Source: Rhizobiaceae bacterium (GTDB lineage Bacteria; Pseudomonadota; Alphaproteobacteria; Rhizobiales; Rhizobiaceae). From it: 64,000 nucleotides of DNA. How positions within the stretch are numbered: the first letter of the stretch is position 1; each line of letters opens with the position of its first letter. The DNA is taken from positions 186,001-250,000 of the forward strand of contig JACVCH010000004.1 of NCBI GenBank assembly GCA_016742175.1. The letters run 5' to 3'. Below are positions 9,001-18,053 of the stretch, one piece after another. The notes under the pieces are model-generated. The model ran no database searches. It saw nothing but the letters and a program-made list of their open reading frames with translations, and was not told the origin of the DNA. A program made the position numbers and the translations under genes.

Positions 9001-12000
9001 AGACGCCGCGAAGCTCCGGACCGCCGCGCGGCGCACCTGGCTCTATTACGAGACGTTCGTGACGGCGGAGCACAATTTCCTGCCACCGGACAATTTCCAG
9101 GAAATCCCCTCGCCCGTCGTCGCGCCGCGCACGTCGCCGACCAATATCGGCATCTACCTGCTCTCCGTCGTTTCGGCGCGCGACTTCGGCTGGATCAGCC
9201 TTGCCGACGCCATCCGCCAGATGGAGCAGACGCTGTCGACCATCGAGCGCATGGAGCGGCACCGGGGCCACCTCTACAACTGGTACGACACGCAGACGCT
9301 GAAGCCCCTCCTGCCGCTCTACGTCTCGTCCGTCGACAGCGGCAATCTGGCGGGACATCTCGTCGCCGTCGCCGCCACCTGCAACATCTGGGCCCAGGCG
9401 CCTGCCGCCCATCTCCAGGGCGACTATACCGGCATCCTCGACTGCGTGACGATCCTCGAGGAAAGCCTCGACGAACTGCCCGACGACCGCCGTCCGCTCC
9501 GCCCCCTGCGCCAAAGGCTGCGCGAGCGCGTCGACGGCATGCGCCGGGCGGTCGAGACGATCCGCAGCGAACCGGAGACGGCGGCGATCCGCACCATCAA
9601 CCTGGCGGTCCTGGCGGCCGACATCCGCAAGCTGGCACGCTCAATCGACGAGGAAATCGCCTCCCACGCCAGCGAAACGCTGGCCTTGTGGGCCAACAAG
9701 CTCGAAGCCACGTGCCAGTCGCACATCGCGGATTCGCACATGGAAGACGCGCATGTCTGGGCGCTGCGCCGGGACCTCGTCCGGTTGCGCGACCGTGCGC
9801 GCCAGTTCGCCTTCGAGATGGAGTTCTCGTTCCTGATGCGGGCCGATCGCAAGCTTCTGTCGATCGGCTACCGCGTCGACCAGCGCCAGCTCGACGAGGC
9901 CTGCTACGATCTTCTCGCTTCCGAAGCACGCCTGACCAGTCTTTTCGGCATCGCCAAGGGCGATCTGCCGACCGATCACTGGATGCGGCTCGGGCGGCCG
10001 GTCACGCTCGTCGGCTTTGCCGGCGCGCTGGTGTCGTGGTCGGGCTCGATGTTCGAGTATCTCATGCCGCCGCTCGTCATGAAGGAGCCGCTCGGCGGCA
10101 TCTTGAACCAGACCAGCAACCTCATCATCACGCGCCAGATCCGCTATGCGCGTTCCAAAGGCATTCCATGGGGTATCTCGGAAAGCGCCTACAACGCGCG
10201 CGACCGCGAGATGACCTACCAGTACACCAATTTCGGCGTGCCGGGGCTCGGGCTCAAGCGCGGCCTTGCGCAGAACACGGTGATCGCACCTTACGCGACC
10301 TTGCTCGCCTCGCAGTTCAAGCCGCGCGAGGCGGTGCTCAACCTGGCCGAACTGACGGCCATCGGCGGGCGCGGACGCTACGGCTTCTACGACGCCATCG
10401 ACTTCACCCCGAGCCGTGTTCCGACGGGAGCGACGTGCGCGGTCGTGCGCAACTACATGGCGCACCACACGGGCATGTCCATCGTGGCCGTCGCCAACGT
10501 GGTCTTCGAAGGGCGCATGCGCGACCGCTTCCACTCGGACGCGGTGATCGAGGCGGCCGAACTGTTGCTGCAGGAGAAGGCGCCGCGCGACGTGCCCGCC
10601 ACCAAGGCCCGCGCAGAGGCCGGCGATCGCTCGACGGCGGAGGAGGTGGAGACGAGTTCGGACATCCGCGTCGTCGCCGATCCGGTCCATGCGCTGCCGG
10701 CGACCAGCCTGATGTCGAACGGCTATTACAGCGTCATGCTGACGGCCAAGGGCACCGGCTACAGCCGCTGCGGCGACATCGCCGTCACGCGCTGGTCGGG
10801 CGATCCGGTCGAGGACCGTTCCGGCACCTTCATCTTCGTCTCCGACCCGGCGACGGGCGCATGGTGGTCGGCCACCGGCGACCCGAAAGCGGCGGAGAAC
10901 GAGCGCTCGGAGGCGATCTTCTCCGACGACAAGGCGACGTTCATGAAGCGCGTCGGCCCGATCACGACCAAGGTGGAGGCGATCGTCACCTCCGAGGCCA
11001 ACGGCGAGGCGCGGCGGATCACCATCTCCAACAATGGCGAGGCCGACCATCATCTCGAAATCACCTCCTATGGCGAGCTGGCGCTTGCGCCAGAGGCGAG
11101 CGACCAGGCCCATCCGGCCTTCTCCAAGATGTTCGTCAAGACGACCATCGCCAACGAGGGTAGCCTGATCCTGGCGCGGCGCAACAAGCGCACGCCGGGC
11201 GAGGCCGACGTCGCCTTCGCGCATTTCGTCACCGCCGGCGCCGGCATCTCGCGCGAGGCACGCGCCCAGACCGACCGGCGCGAATTCCTCGGACGCGGCC
11301 GCTCGATCGTCGATCCCGCCGCCTTCGACCGCAATGCGGCCTTCGAAGGCAAGGACGGGTTCACGCTCGACCCGATCCTGTCGATCCGCTGCAAGGTGCG
11401 CGTGCCGGCCGGCAAGGAGGTCTCGCTGACCTTCTGGACCGTCGTCACCGCGACGGAGGACGATGCACGCGCGGCGGCGATCCGCTTCGACAATCCCGAA
11501 TCCTTCGAGCGGCAGGCGATGCTCGCCTGGACGCGATCCCAGGTGCAGACCCGCCATGTCGGCCTGTCGCTCGCCGACGCCGCCGGCGTCCAGAAGCTCG
11601 CGCGCTATCTCCTCTATCCCGACCCCGCGCTGCGCGCGCCGTCGGAATCGATCATCGAGGGTCTCGGCTCGCAATCCTCTCTCTGGCCGACCAGCATCTC
11701 CGGCGATTTCCCGATCTTCGCGCTGCGCATTGCAGACGTCGCGGATCTCGAAATCGCCTCGTCCGCCCTTCGCATGCAGGAATATCTGCGCACGCACGGC
11801 CTCGTCGCCGATCTCGTCATCGTCAACGAGCAGGCCTCGTCCTACGTGCAGGATCTGCAGCAGGCGATCGAGCAGCTTTGCGACAACAGCCGCATGCGCG
11901 GACGCGAACTGGGGCCCCGCCAGCACATCTTCGCCGTGCGCCGCGACCTGATGGACGACCGCACCTACAAGACGCTGCTCTCCGTCGCGCGGGTCGTGCT

Positions 12001-14548
12001 CCACACCCGCAACGGCACGATCTTCGACCAGATCGACCGCGCCGAGGCGATCGCGCACCAGGAACTCGGCCAGCGCCGCGCGCTGGCACCGGCGCAGGCC
12101 GCCAAGCCCCCCGCGCGGCTTGCACCGGTAGCGGCGGCCGATGGAACCGGCCTTGCCATGTGGAACGGCTATGGCGGCTTTGCCGACGAGGGCCGCACCT
12201 ATGTCGTGCGGCTCGACGGACGCCGGCACACGCCGCAGCCCTGGATTAACGTGATCGCCAACGAGAATTTCGGCTTCCACGTCTCGGCCGAAGGCGCCGC
12301 CTTCACCTGGAGCCGCAACAGCCGCGACTTCCAGATCACGCCCTGGACGAACGACCCGGTGACCAACCGGCCGGGCGAAGGGCTCTACATCGTCGACCGC
12401 GACACGGGCGAGGCGTTTGCGCCGACGGCGGCGCTCCTGCGCGATCCGTCGCTGATCTACGAGGCGCGGCACGGCCAGGGCGTCTCGACCTTCTCGGTCG
12501 AGCGCAGCCGCATCGCGGCCGAACTGACGCATGTCGTCGACCCTGCCGATCCGGTGCGCATCTCGCGCCTCAAGCTCGCCAATCGTGGCGATGCGCCGAA
12601 GCGGCTGCGCGTCTATGCCTATGTCGAATGGGTGATGGGCGTGAACCGCACGCGCACCAGCGCGACCACCGTGCCGGGGCATGACGCCACGGTCGACATG
12701 GTGACCGCCGCCAACCCCTACCATCTCGACTATGGCGACCGCGTCGCGTTCCTGGCCGGCGACCGGCCGCTCCAGTCCTTCACCTGCGACCGGGCGGAAT
12801 TCCTCGGCCTGCGCGGGTCGACGGAACGGCCGGCGGCGGTCGTTTTCGGCAACGCGTTGACCCGCACGTCAGAAGCCGGACGCGACATCTGCGGCGCCAT
12901 CGCCTTCGACATCGACCTCGACGCGGGGGCCGAGGAAGCGCTGACGCTCTATCTCGGCGATGCCGGCTCGCTCGCCGAGGCGCGCAGTCTCGTCCAGCAT
13001 CACCGCCAGCAATCCTTCGACGACCGCCTCAATCGCAACGGCGAAAGCTGGCGGGACTTCGCCGATGCGCTCCAGGTTGAGACGCCCGACCCGGCCTTCG
13101 ACGCGCTGGTCAACACCTGGCTGCCCTACCAGGCCTTCGCCTGCCGCATCCGCGCGCGTGCCGCCTTCTACCAGGCGAGCGGCGCCTATGGCTTCCGCGA
13201 CCAGTTGCAGGACACGCTGGCGCTTCTCCTTCACGACCCGTCGCTCGCCCGCGCGCAGATCCTGAACGCCGCCGGGCGCCAGTTCCGCGAAGGCGACGTG
13301 CAGCATTGGTGGCTGCCGCGCTCGGGCGCGGGCGTGCGGACCATGATCTCGGACGACGTCGTCTGGCTGGCGCATGGCGCGCATCGCTACGTGACCGTGA
13401 CCGGCGACGCGGCCATCCTCGACGAGACGCTGGCCTTCCTCGAAGGGGAGCCCTTGCAGGAGGGCCAGCACGATTCCTTCTTCACCCCGCAGCTTTCGAA
13501 GGAGACGGCGCCGCTCTACGAACATTGCGCGCGCGCGCTCGACCTTGCCGTCAAGCGCACCGGCCCGCACGGCCTGCCGCTGATCCTCGGCGGCGACTGG
13601 AACGACGGCATGAACCGCGTCGGCGAAGAGGGACGCGGCGAAAGCGTCTGGCTCGGCTGGTTCCTCGCCGCCACGCTGCGCGACTTCGCGGTCATCGCCG
13701 ACGAACGAGGCGACGCGAAGCGCGCCGACGCATGGAGACGCCATCTCGACCAGCTCAAGATCGCCATCGAGGACGCCGGATGGGACGGCGAATGGTATCG
13801 TCGGGGCTATTTCGACGACGGCTCGCCGCTTGGCTCCAGCCAGTCCGACGAATGCCGTATCGATTCGCTCGCCCAGTCCTGGGCGGTCCTTTCCGGGTTC
13901 GGCCCGAAGGATCGTGCGAGCCAGGCGATGACGAGCGCGCAGGACTGGCTCCTCGACGAGGAGCACGATCTCATTCGGCTCTTCACCCCGCCCTTCGAGC
14001 ACACGCCTAAGGAGCCTGGCTACATCAAGGGCTATCCGCCGGGCGTGCGCGAAAATGGCGGGCAGTATACCCACGCCGCGACGTGGTTCGTCCTTGCCCT
14101 TGCGTCACTCGGTCGCAGCGACGAGGCCTACCGCGCTTTTTCCGTGATCAACCCGGTCAATCACGCCCTCGACCGGGCGAGTGCGGACGCCTATCGCGTC
14201 GAGCCCTATGTCGTGGCGGCGGACGTCTATTCGGAAGCCGACCGCGCCGGGCGCGGCGGCTGGACCTGGTATACGGGCTCGGCCGGATGGCTCTACCGGG
14301 CCGCCGTCGAGGGAATCCTCGGCATCGAGCGGACGGGCGAGACGATTTCGATCGCGCCGCGCCTTCCCTCCAACTGGCCGGGATTCCACGCGAAAATGCG
14401 TTTCGGCACGGCCGCATATCGAATTTCGATCGTTCGCGGAGCAACCGATTCGATTGTTCTTGACGGAACGCAGGTGCAGCAAATAAAGCTTGCCGATCAG
14501 GGCCATCACGAGGTCGTCGTTACCGTCGCAAACGGTGAATTGGGCTAG
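6029..14548 (+). CDS. ndvB: Cyclic beta-1,2-glucan synthase
   Basis: A giant inner-membrane enzyme of 2839 residues, essentially the length of Sinorhizobium NdvB and Agrobacterium ChvB. It initiates, elongates, trims and cyclises beta-1,2-glucan from UDP-glucose. A cytoplasmic N-terminal region is followed by TM segments at about 405-465. A GT84/GT2-like transferase domain follows at about 490-800, with LDADTRM at about 621 and the RNHRWIRGDWQL motif near 770. More TM segments lie at about 808-855 and 933-976, then a glycoamylase-like domain at about 1280-1510 (WSGSMFEYLMP). The C-terminal half is GH94/GT36-type phosphorylase, with the catalytic motif GDWNDGMN around Trp2524-Asp2526. The ATG at 6029 is the first plausible start. 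It heads the ndvB-ndvA-opgC locus. Confidence 0.97.
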   Translation: MNIQTDPARIRDAAPLLPAAVDTPIRFSPGKDLTLHALGYDLAAGRFEPEFDLFELDLRQRANDNADTILAVVTYLGTAQQNGEPVTPAANWLLDNHYLVEDTILQVRRDLPARFFKKLPLTTLPDGRQIPRALVLAWTYVAQCDSAISVAGFETMVAAFQEVDPLSIGELWALPSLLRFVLVENLRRLAVRVKRAHEMRLVANKVADEALAQGSVEEELRVLGTYEEHARDTTFATQLLFRLRDGTQYAASALGWLETELERFDLDAEEVARREHATLSSGNVTTGNIIKGLRLVDDTDWTVWFEQLSHVDQTLRAHTDFADLDFHSRDQYRRAIEELAAGTELSERDVTERAIAMAADRAIAIGQQTCPDIGLFVVGPRRPEFEHAIGYQPKWSTRMRRFYRRTGWTGIVVPAAALTALLLAAVGFTLEGIGLSTFAVTLLLALFLLPASEAALGLFNTIASLLVEPTRLIGYEYKDGVPADARTLVALPILIGSRDDVEDALHNLEVHFLANMQGELDFAILSDWRDSQSEQTGEDMELLDYARKRVAALNDRYPRGERPRFHVLHRRRLFNEAEGVWMGWERKRGKLHELNALLRGDLDTTYIAPTTPLPANVQYVLTLDADTRMTRDAVAKLVGKMSHPLNRPVIDARTGRIVAGYGILQPRVTPSLTTGNEASFFQRIFSANRGMDPYVFAVSDVYQDLFDSGTFTGKGLYHIDAMEAALKDRIPENAVLSHDLLEGAWARCALVTDVELIEDYPTRYSVDASRNHRWIRGDWQLLPFILDPRSEIPGLSRWKMVDNLRRSLMPISWVLASIAGWTLLPFAYAAQWQALLILSLVLALTYSIVDALMPRNSEATLRSHFSALAREFAFATAQVVLKVVLIAHQAWASADAIVRTLSRVFFTRRKLLEWRTASDAARGGETLPSYHSMMVGSLVIALVGFAIAVIGERTGVIVAGIFLFFWAGAPAFAWLISRSAETEDQLVVDPEDAAKLRTAARRTWLYYETFVTAEHNFLPPDNFQEIPSPVVAPRTSPTNIGIYLLSVVSARDFGWISLADAIRQMEQTLSTIERMERHRGHLYNWYDTQTLKPLLPLYVSSVDSGNLAGHLVAVAATCNIWAQAPAAHLQGDYTGILDCVTILEESLDELPDDRRPLRPLRQRLRERVDGMRRAVETIRSEPETAAIRTINLAVLAADIRKLARSIDEEIASHASETLALWANKLEATCQSHIADSHMEDAHVWALRRDLVRLRDRARQFAFEMEFSFLMRADRKLLSIGYRVDQRQLDEACYDLLASEARLTSLFGIAKGDLPTDHWMRLGRPVTLVGFAGALVSWSGSMFEYLMPPLVMKEPLGGILNQTSNLIITRQIRYARSKGIPWGISESAYNARDREMTYQYTNFGVPGLGLKRGLAQNTVIAPYATLLASQFKPREAVLNLAELTAIGGRGRYGFYDAIDFTPSRVPTGATCAVVRNYMAHHTGMSIVAVANVVFEGRMRDRFHSDAVIEAAELLLQEKAPRDVPATKARAEAGDRSTAEEVETSSDIRVVADPVHALPATSLMSNGYYSVMLTAKGTGYSRCGDIAVTRWSGDPVEDRSGTFIFVSDPATGAWWSATGDPKAAENERSEAIFSDDKATFMKRVGPITTKVEAIVTSEANGEARRITISNNGEADHHLEITSYGELALAPEASDQAHPAFSKMFVKTTIANEGSLILARRNKRTPGEADVAFAHFVTAGAGISREARAQTDRREFLGRGRSIVDPAAFDRNAAFEGKDGFTLDPILSIRCKVRVPAGKEVSLTFWTVVTATEDDARAAAIRFDNPESFERQAMLAWTRSQVQTRHVGLSLADAAGVQKLARYLLYPDPALRAPSESIIEGLGSQSSLWPTSISGDFPIFALRIADVADLEIASSALRMQEYLRTHGLVADLVIVNEQASSYVQDLQQAIEQLCDNSRMRGRELGPRQHIFAVRRDLMDDRTYKTLLSVARVVLHTRNGTIFDQIDRAEAIAHQELGQRRALAPAQAAKPPARLAPVAAADGTGLAMWNGYGGFADEGRTYVVRLDGRRHTPQPWINVIANENFGFHVSAEGAAFTWSRNSRDFQITPWTNDPVTNRPGEGLYIVDRDTGEAFAPTAALLRDPSLIYEARHGQGVSTFSVERSRIAAELTHVVDPADPVRISRLKLANRGDAPKRLRVYAYVEWVMGVNRTRTSATTVPGHDATVDMVTAANPYHLDYGDRVAFLAGDRPLQSFTCDRAEFLGLRGSTERPAAVVFGNALTRTSEAGRDICGAIAFDIDLDAGAEEALTLYLGDAGSLAEARSLVQHHRQQSFDDRLNRNGESWRDFADALQVETPDPAFDALVNTWLPYQAFACRIRARAAFYQASGAYGFRDQLQDTLALLLHDPSLARAQILNAAGRQFREGDVQHWWLPRSGAGVRTMISDDVVWLAHGAHRYVTVTGDAAILDETLAFLEGEPLQEGQHDSFFTPQLSKETAPLYEHCARALDLAVKRTGPHGLPLILGGDWNDGMNRVGEEGRGESVWLGWFLAATLRDFAVIADERGDAKRADAWRRHLDQLKIAIEDAGWDGEWYRRGYFDDGSPLGSSQSDECRIDSLAQSWAVLSGFGPKDRASQAMTSAQDWLLDEEHDLIRLFTPPFEHTPKEPGYIKGYPPGVRENGGQYTHAATWFVLALASLGRSDEAYRAFSVINPVNHALDRASADAYRVEPYVVAADVYSEADRAGRGGWTWYTGSAGWLYRAAVEGILGIERTGETISIAPRLPSNWPGFHAKMRFGTAAYRISIVRGATDSIVLDGTQVQQIKLADQGHHEVVVTVANGELG

Positions 14549-14555
14549 GCATCAC

Positions 14556-14584
14556 GCGCCGCATTGGTACCGCATTTGCGGCGC
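14556..14584 (+). terminator. Hairpin between ndvB and ndvA
   Basis: An 8-bp perfect stem (14556-14563 with 14577-14584) with a 13-base loop begins eight bases after the ndvB stop. There is no T-run, so it is more likely an attenuator or mRNA-stabilising hairpin than a full terminator. It may set different expression of synthase and exporter. Confidence 0.35.
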
Positions 14585-14763
14585 ACGTTCCCAATTGATC
14601 AAACATTTCCGATTGTTAAAGCATCACGGAAAGTAACGACCGTTCGCGCTTCTTGTAGCGAAATTCGAGACCCGTCCCCCACATACCCGATTGTCCAAGA
14701 CCGCAACCTGACGTAGCGTCATCTATGTTGCGGCGCACAATGAATGCTGAAAGGCCTGATGCC

Positions 14764-16539
14764 GTGTCCCTAGTGGAAGTGTACTGGAGAGCCCTGACCT
14801 ATCTTGCCGTCGCCCGCGGCAAGGTCGCCGTCATCTGCGGCTCCAACGTCCTCCTCGCGATCGTCGCCATCGCCGAGCCGATCCTGTTCGGCCGCATCAT
14901 CGACGCCATTTCCGAGAAGGCCGACGTGACACCGGCGCTGGCCATGTGGGCCGGCCTCGGCCTTTTCAACATCATCGCCTTCGTGCTCGTCTCGCGCGGC
15001 GCGGACAGGCTCGCGCATGCCGTGCGCGGCGACGTGCTCGCCCGTTCCTACGAGAACGTCATCACCATGCCGCTCGCCTGGCACTCCAAGCGCGGCACGT
15101 CCAATTCGCTCCACACGCTCTTGCGCGCCGTCGAGGCGCTGTTCAGCCTGTGGCTCGAATTCATGCGCCAGCATCTGTCGACGGCCGTCGCGCTCGTGCT
15201 TCTCGTGCCGACCGCGATTTCGCTCGACCTGCGCATGTCGATGGTTCTGTTCACGCTCGGCGCCGCCTATGTCACGATCAGCCGCCTGGTCATGAAGAAG
15301 ACCAAGGACGGCCAGGCCGAGGTCGAGCAGCACTACCACAAGGTCTTCGCCCATGTGAGCGACTCGGTCTCCAACGTCTCGGTGCTGCAGAGCTACGGCC
15401 GCATCCAGCAGGAGACGCATGCGCTCAAGGAGCATATCGGCCGCCTGATCGGCGCCCAGTATCCGGTGCTCGACTGGTGGGCGCTGGCGAGCGCGCTGCA
15501 GCGGCTGTCCTCGACCATCTCGATGATGGTCGTGCTGGTCATCGGCGCCCTCCTCGTCTCGCGCGGCGAACTGCGCATCGGCGACGTCGTCGCCTTCACC
15601 GGCTTCGCCACGCTTCTCATCAGCCGCCTCGACCAGGTGACGGGCTTCGTCAACCAGGTGTTCGAGGCGCGCGCCAAGCTCGAAGCGTTCTACGAGATCG
15701 AGGATTCGGTCGAGGAGCGGGCGGAGGCCTATGACGCCAAGGTTCTCGAGCGCGTCGACGGCAACATCGTCTTCGACAACGTCAATTTCCGCTTCCCCGG
15801 CACGAATGAAGGCGTGAGCGACATCTCGTTCTCGGTCGGCGCCGGCCAGACGGTCGCGATCGTCGGCCCGACGGGCGCCGGCAAGACGACGCTGATCAAT
15901 CTTCTCCAGCGCGTCTACGATCCGCATTCCGGCGCGATCTATGTCGACGGGATCGACACGCGCACGGTCAAGCGCAACTCGCTGCGCCACCAGATGGCGA
16001 CCGTTTTCCAGGATGCGGGCCTGCTCAACCGCTCGATCGAGGACAATATCCGCCTCGGCCGCGACGATGCGCTCAATGACGACGTTCACCATGCGGCCCG
16101 CGCGGCGGCGGCCGAGGAGTTCATCCTCGGCAAGTCGACCGGCTACGACACGCTCGTCGGCGAGCGCGGCGGGCAGCTTTCGGGCGGCGAGCGCCAGCGC
16201 ATCGCGATCGCCCGCGCCATCCTCAAGGACGCGCCGATCCTCGTCCTCGACGAGGCGACGAGCGCGCTCGACGTGGAAACCGAGGAGCAGGTCAAGCAGG
16301 CGATCGACCGGCTGCGCGAAAACCGCACCACCTTCGTCATTGCCCACCGCCTGTCGACCGTGCGCGACGCCGATCTCGTGATCTTCATGGATCGCGGCCG
16401 GATCGTGGAGATGGGCGGGTTTGGCGAACTCGCGCAGAGCAATGGCCGCTTCGCCGGCCTCCTGCGCGCGGGCGGGCTTCTCAACGACGAGGAACTGCGC
16501 CGCTCCTTCCGCATCGCGCCGTCCATCGAAGCGGCCTGA
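14764..16539 (+). CDS. ndvA: Cyclic beta-1,2-glucan ABC exporter (permease-ATPase)
   Basis: A half-size ABC exporter (591 residues) that moves cyclic glucan to the periplasm, the ChvA/NdvA family. The N-terminal half carries about six TM segments (about 15-290). The ATPase half has Walker A GPTGAGKTT (about 368), signature [15 protein letters not shown] (about 472), Walker B ILVLDEATSALD (about 496) and the H-loop IAHRLST. I chose GTG 14764 because GAAAGG stands nine bases upstream and the resulting MSLVEVYWRAL matches the usual NdvA start; an ATG at 14725 would add 13 residues without a clear ribosome site. It follows ndvB by 215 bases, so it may have its own promoter. Confidence 0.95.
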   Translation: MSLVEVYWRALTYLAVARGKVAVICGSNVLLAIVAIAEPILFGRIIDAISEKADVTPALAMWAGLGLFNIIAFVLVSRGADRLAHAVRGDVLARSYENVITMPLAWHSKRGTSNSLHTLLRAVEALFSLWLEFMRQHLSTAVALVLLVPTAISLDLRMSMVLFTLGAAYVTISRLVMKKTKDGQAEVEQHYHKVFAHVSDSVSNVSVLQSYGRIQQETHALKEHIGRLIGAQYPVLDWWALASALQRLSSTISMMVVLVIGALLVSRGELRIGDVVAFTGFATLLISRLDQVTGFVNQVFEARAKLEAFYEIEDSVEERAEAYDAKVLERVDGNIVFDNVNFRFPGTNEGVSDISFSVGAGQTVAIVGPTGAGKTTLINLLQRVYDPHSGAIYVDGIDTRTVKRNSLRHQMATVFQDAGLLNRSIEDNIRLGRDDALNDDVHHAARAAAAEEFILGKSTGYDTLVGERGGQLSGGERQRIAIARAILKDAPILVLDEATSALDVETEEQVKQAIDRLRENRTTFVIAHRLSTVRDADLVIFMDRGRIVEMGGFGELAQSNGRFAGLLRAGGLLNDEELRRSFRIAPSIEAA

Positions 16540-16563
16540 CCCAACTCATCCACAAACAATTCA

Positions 16564-16585
16564 GGGCCGCCGTTTTGGCGGCCTT
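16564..16585 (+). terminator. Hairpin after ndvA
   Basis: A 7-bp perfect stem, GGCCGCC with GGCGGCC (16565-16571 and 16577-16583), around a T-rich 5-base loop, 25 bases after the stop. It is followed by TTGTGCATTT, a poor U-tract, so termination may be partial and leave opgC some readthrough. Confidence 0.55.
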
Positions 16586-16793
16586 GTGCATTTCAGCGGC
16601 TGCTGAAACGAAGTTTCGCGAAACGTGATCCCGCGCGAGGATCGGATTCGGTACTTAACGCGTTGTCGACATGCTTCCAGCGCTGCCGCAATTTTGTCCG
16701 GCGATGCTGTCAGAGCGGTGTCTTCACCTCAGGAAGGGACGCCTGGCTTGTGAAGCGGCATGAACCCGTTTCACATCGTTGGAATCTGTTTGC

Positions 16794-17978
16794 ATGATGA
16801 ATGCCAAGAACCCCGTTCGCGATACCAGGATCGACGTCATCCGTGCGCTCGCCCTGCTCTCGATCTTCATCAACCACGTTCCGGGCAATCCGATCGAGGT
16901 GATCACGCACAAGAATTTCGGCTTTTCGGATTCGGCCGAAGCCTTCGTGCTGATCTCCGGCGTCTCGGCCGCACTCGCCTACGGGCTGAAGTTCGAGGCC
17001 GGCAACCGGCTGATCACGGCGCTGAAGACATGGCGGCGCGCGGGCGTGCTGTACATCGCCCAGCTCGGCACCACGATGGCGACGCTCGGCATCTTTTCGT
17101 TCTTCGCGCTCTACTTCGGCGCGCCGCATTTGATGGCCAAGATCAATATCGAGCCGGTCGTCACCGACACCGCCGCCTCGCTCGTCGGCATCGTTACGCT
17201 CGGCCATCAGCTCGGCTACAACAACATCCTGTCGATGTACGGCATCGTCCTGCTGCTGCTGCCGCTGTTCCTCCTCATCGGCACGCTCAGCATCGGCTGG
17301 ATGGTGGCTGCGTCGGGCATCCTTTGGATGGTCGCCGGCCTGTTGCCGATCGCGCCGCCGCAGTTCCCCAATGGCGGCTACTGGTTCCTGAACCCGTTCT
17401 CGTGGCAGTTCCTGTTCGTCATCGGCATGGCCGTGATGATGCACGTCAAGCGCGGCGGCTCGCTGCCGGTTAATCGCTGGCTCGTCGGCGCGGCGGCGCT
17501 CTATCTCGTCACCGCGCTCCTCTGGGTCCGCGTGCCGTTCTGGGGCATCGACGTCTCGATGGGCCTGCCGAAGATCTTCACCGGCTTCGACAAGACGTTC
17601 CTGTCGCTGCCGCGCATGCTGCACGTGCTCGCCGCCGGCTATCTGCTCTATGCCATTCCGGCCATCTCGAACGTGTTCCGCACGAGCTTCGACAACCCGC
17701 TCGCGGTGCTCGGGCGCCATGCGCTGCCGGTCTTCGTCGTCGGCACGATCCTGTCGATGGCGGCGCAGGCCTGGCGGGGCGTCTTCGCGCCGACCGTGGC
17801 GGGCGACATCGTCATCGTAACGGCCGGCATCGCGCTGCAGTTCGCGCTGGCCTACTACATCGAATGGTATCGCCGCCTGCTCAAGGGCGCGCAGGCCGCA
17901 CGCGAGCCGAAGCGCGTCGTCCTCCACGGCCGCGACCTTGCGCCGGTCGCCGCGCGATCTGCCCTGCAGCGCCGATAG
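16794..17978 (+). CDS. opgC: OpgC-family periplasmic glucan modifying acyltransferase
   Basis: A 394-residue polytopic membrane protein of the OpgC family. The family member in Rhodobacter sphaeroides adds succinyl groups to osmoregulated periplasmic glucans. The N-terminal motif DTRIDVIRALALLSIFINHVPG (about 9-30, seen as R-D-x-R-x-D-V-I-R-A-x-A) and the FGFSDSAEAFVLISG segment are typical of the family, followed by about ten TM helices. A TTG at 16779 would extend the frame, but GGAA lies nine bases before ATG 16794, which is preferred. Its place after ndvB and ndvA strongly suggests that cyclic beta-1,2-glucan is the acceptor. The donor group (probably succinyl) is inferred. Confidence 0.9.
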   Translation: MMNAKNPVRDTRIDVIRALALLSIFINHVPGNPIEVITHKNFGFSDSAEAFVLISGVSAALAYGLKFEAGNRLITALKTWRRAGVLYIAQLGTTMATLGIFSFFALYFGAPHLMAKINIEPVVTDTAASLVGIVTLGHQLGYNNILSMYGIVLLLLPLFLLIGTLSIGWMVAASGILWMVAGLLPIAPPQFPNGGYWFLNPFSWQFLFVIGMAVMMHVKRGGSLPVNRWLVGAAALYLVTALLWVRVPFWGIDVSMGLPKIFTGFDKTFLSLPRMLHVLAAGYLLYAIPAISNVFRTSFDNPLAVLGRHALPVFVVGTILSMAAQAWRGVFAPTVAGDIVIVTAGIALQFALAYYIEWYRRLLKGAQAAREPKRVVLHGRDLAPVAARSALQRR

Positions 17979-18003
17979 GCCCGTCGGCATACCGCACAAA
18001 CAA

Positions 18004-18032
18004 AAGCCCCGGCATCGCTGCCGGGGCTTTTT
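18004..18032. terminator. Bidirectional terminator between opgC and livM
   Basis: An 11-bp perfect stem (18004-18014 with 18019-18029) around a TCGC loop, with a T-run on the plus side and A/T-rich flanks on the minus side. It sits between the converging ends of opgC and livM. Confidence 0.9.
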
Positions 18033-18053
18033 CTTTGAACCGCGCCTCTCGCC

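Noticed and set aside
7768-11163. An 1131-codon plus-strand frame in another phase of ndvB
   Set aside because: Composition is dominated by Arg, Ala, Gly and Pro; the in-phase product is a full-length NdvB with intact catalytic motifs.
9641-12724. A 1027-codon minus-strand frame within ndvB
   Set aside because: It lies entirely inside a well supported gene and has no recognisable fold; a GC-skewed antisense shadow.
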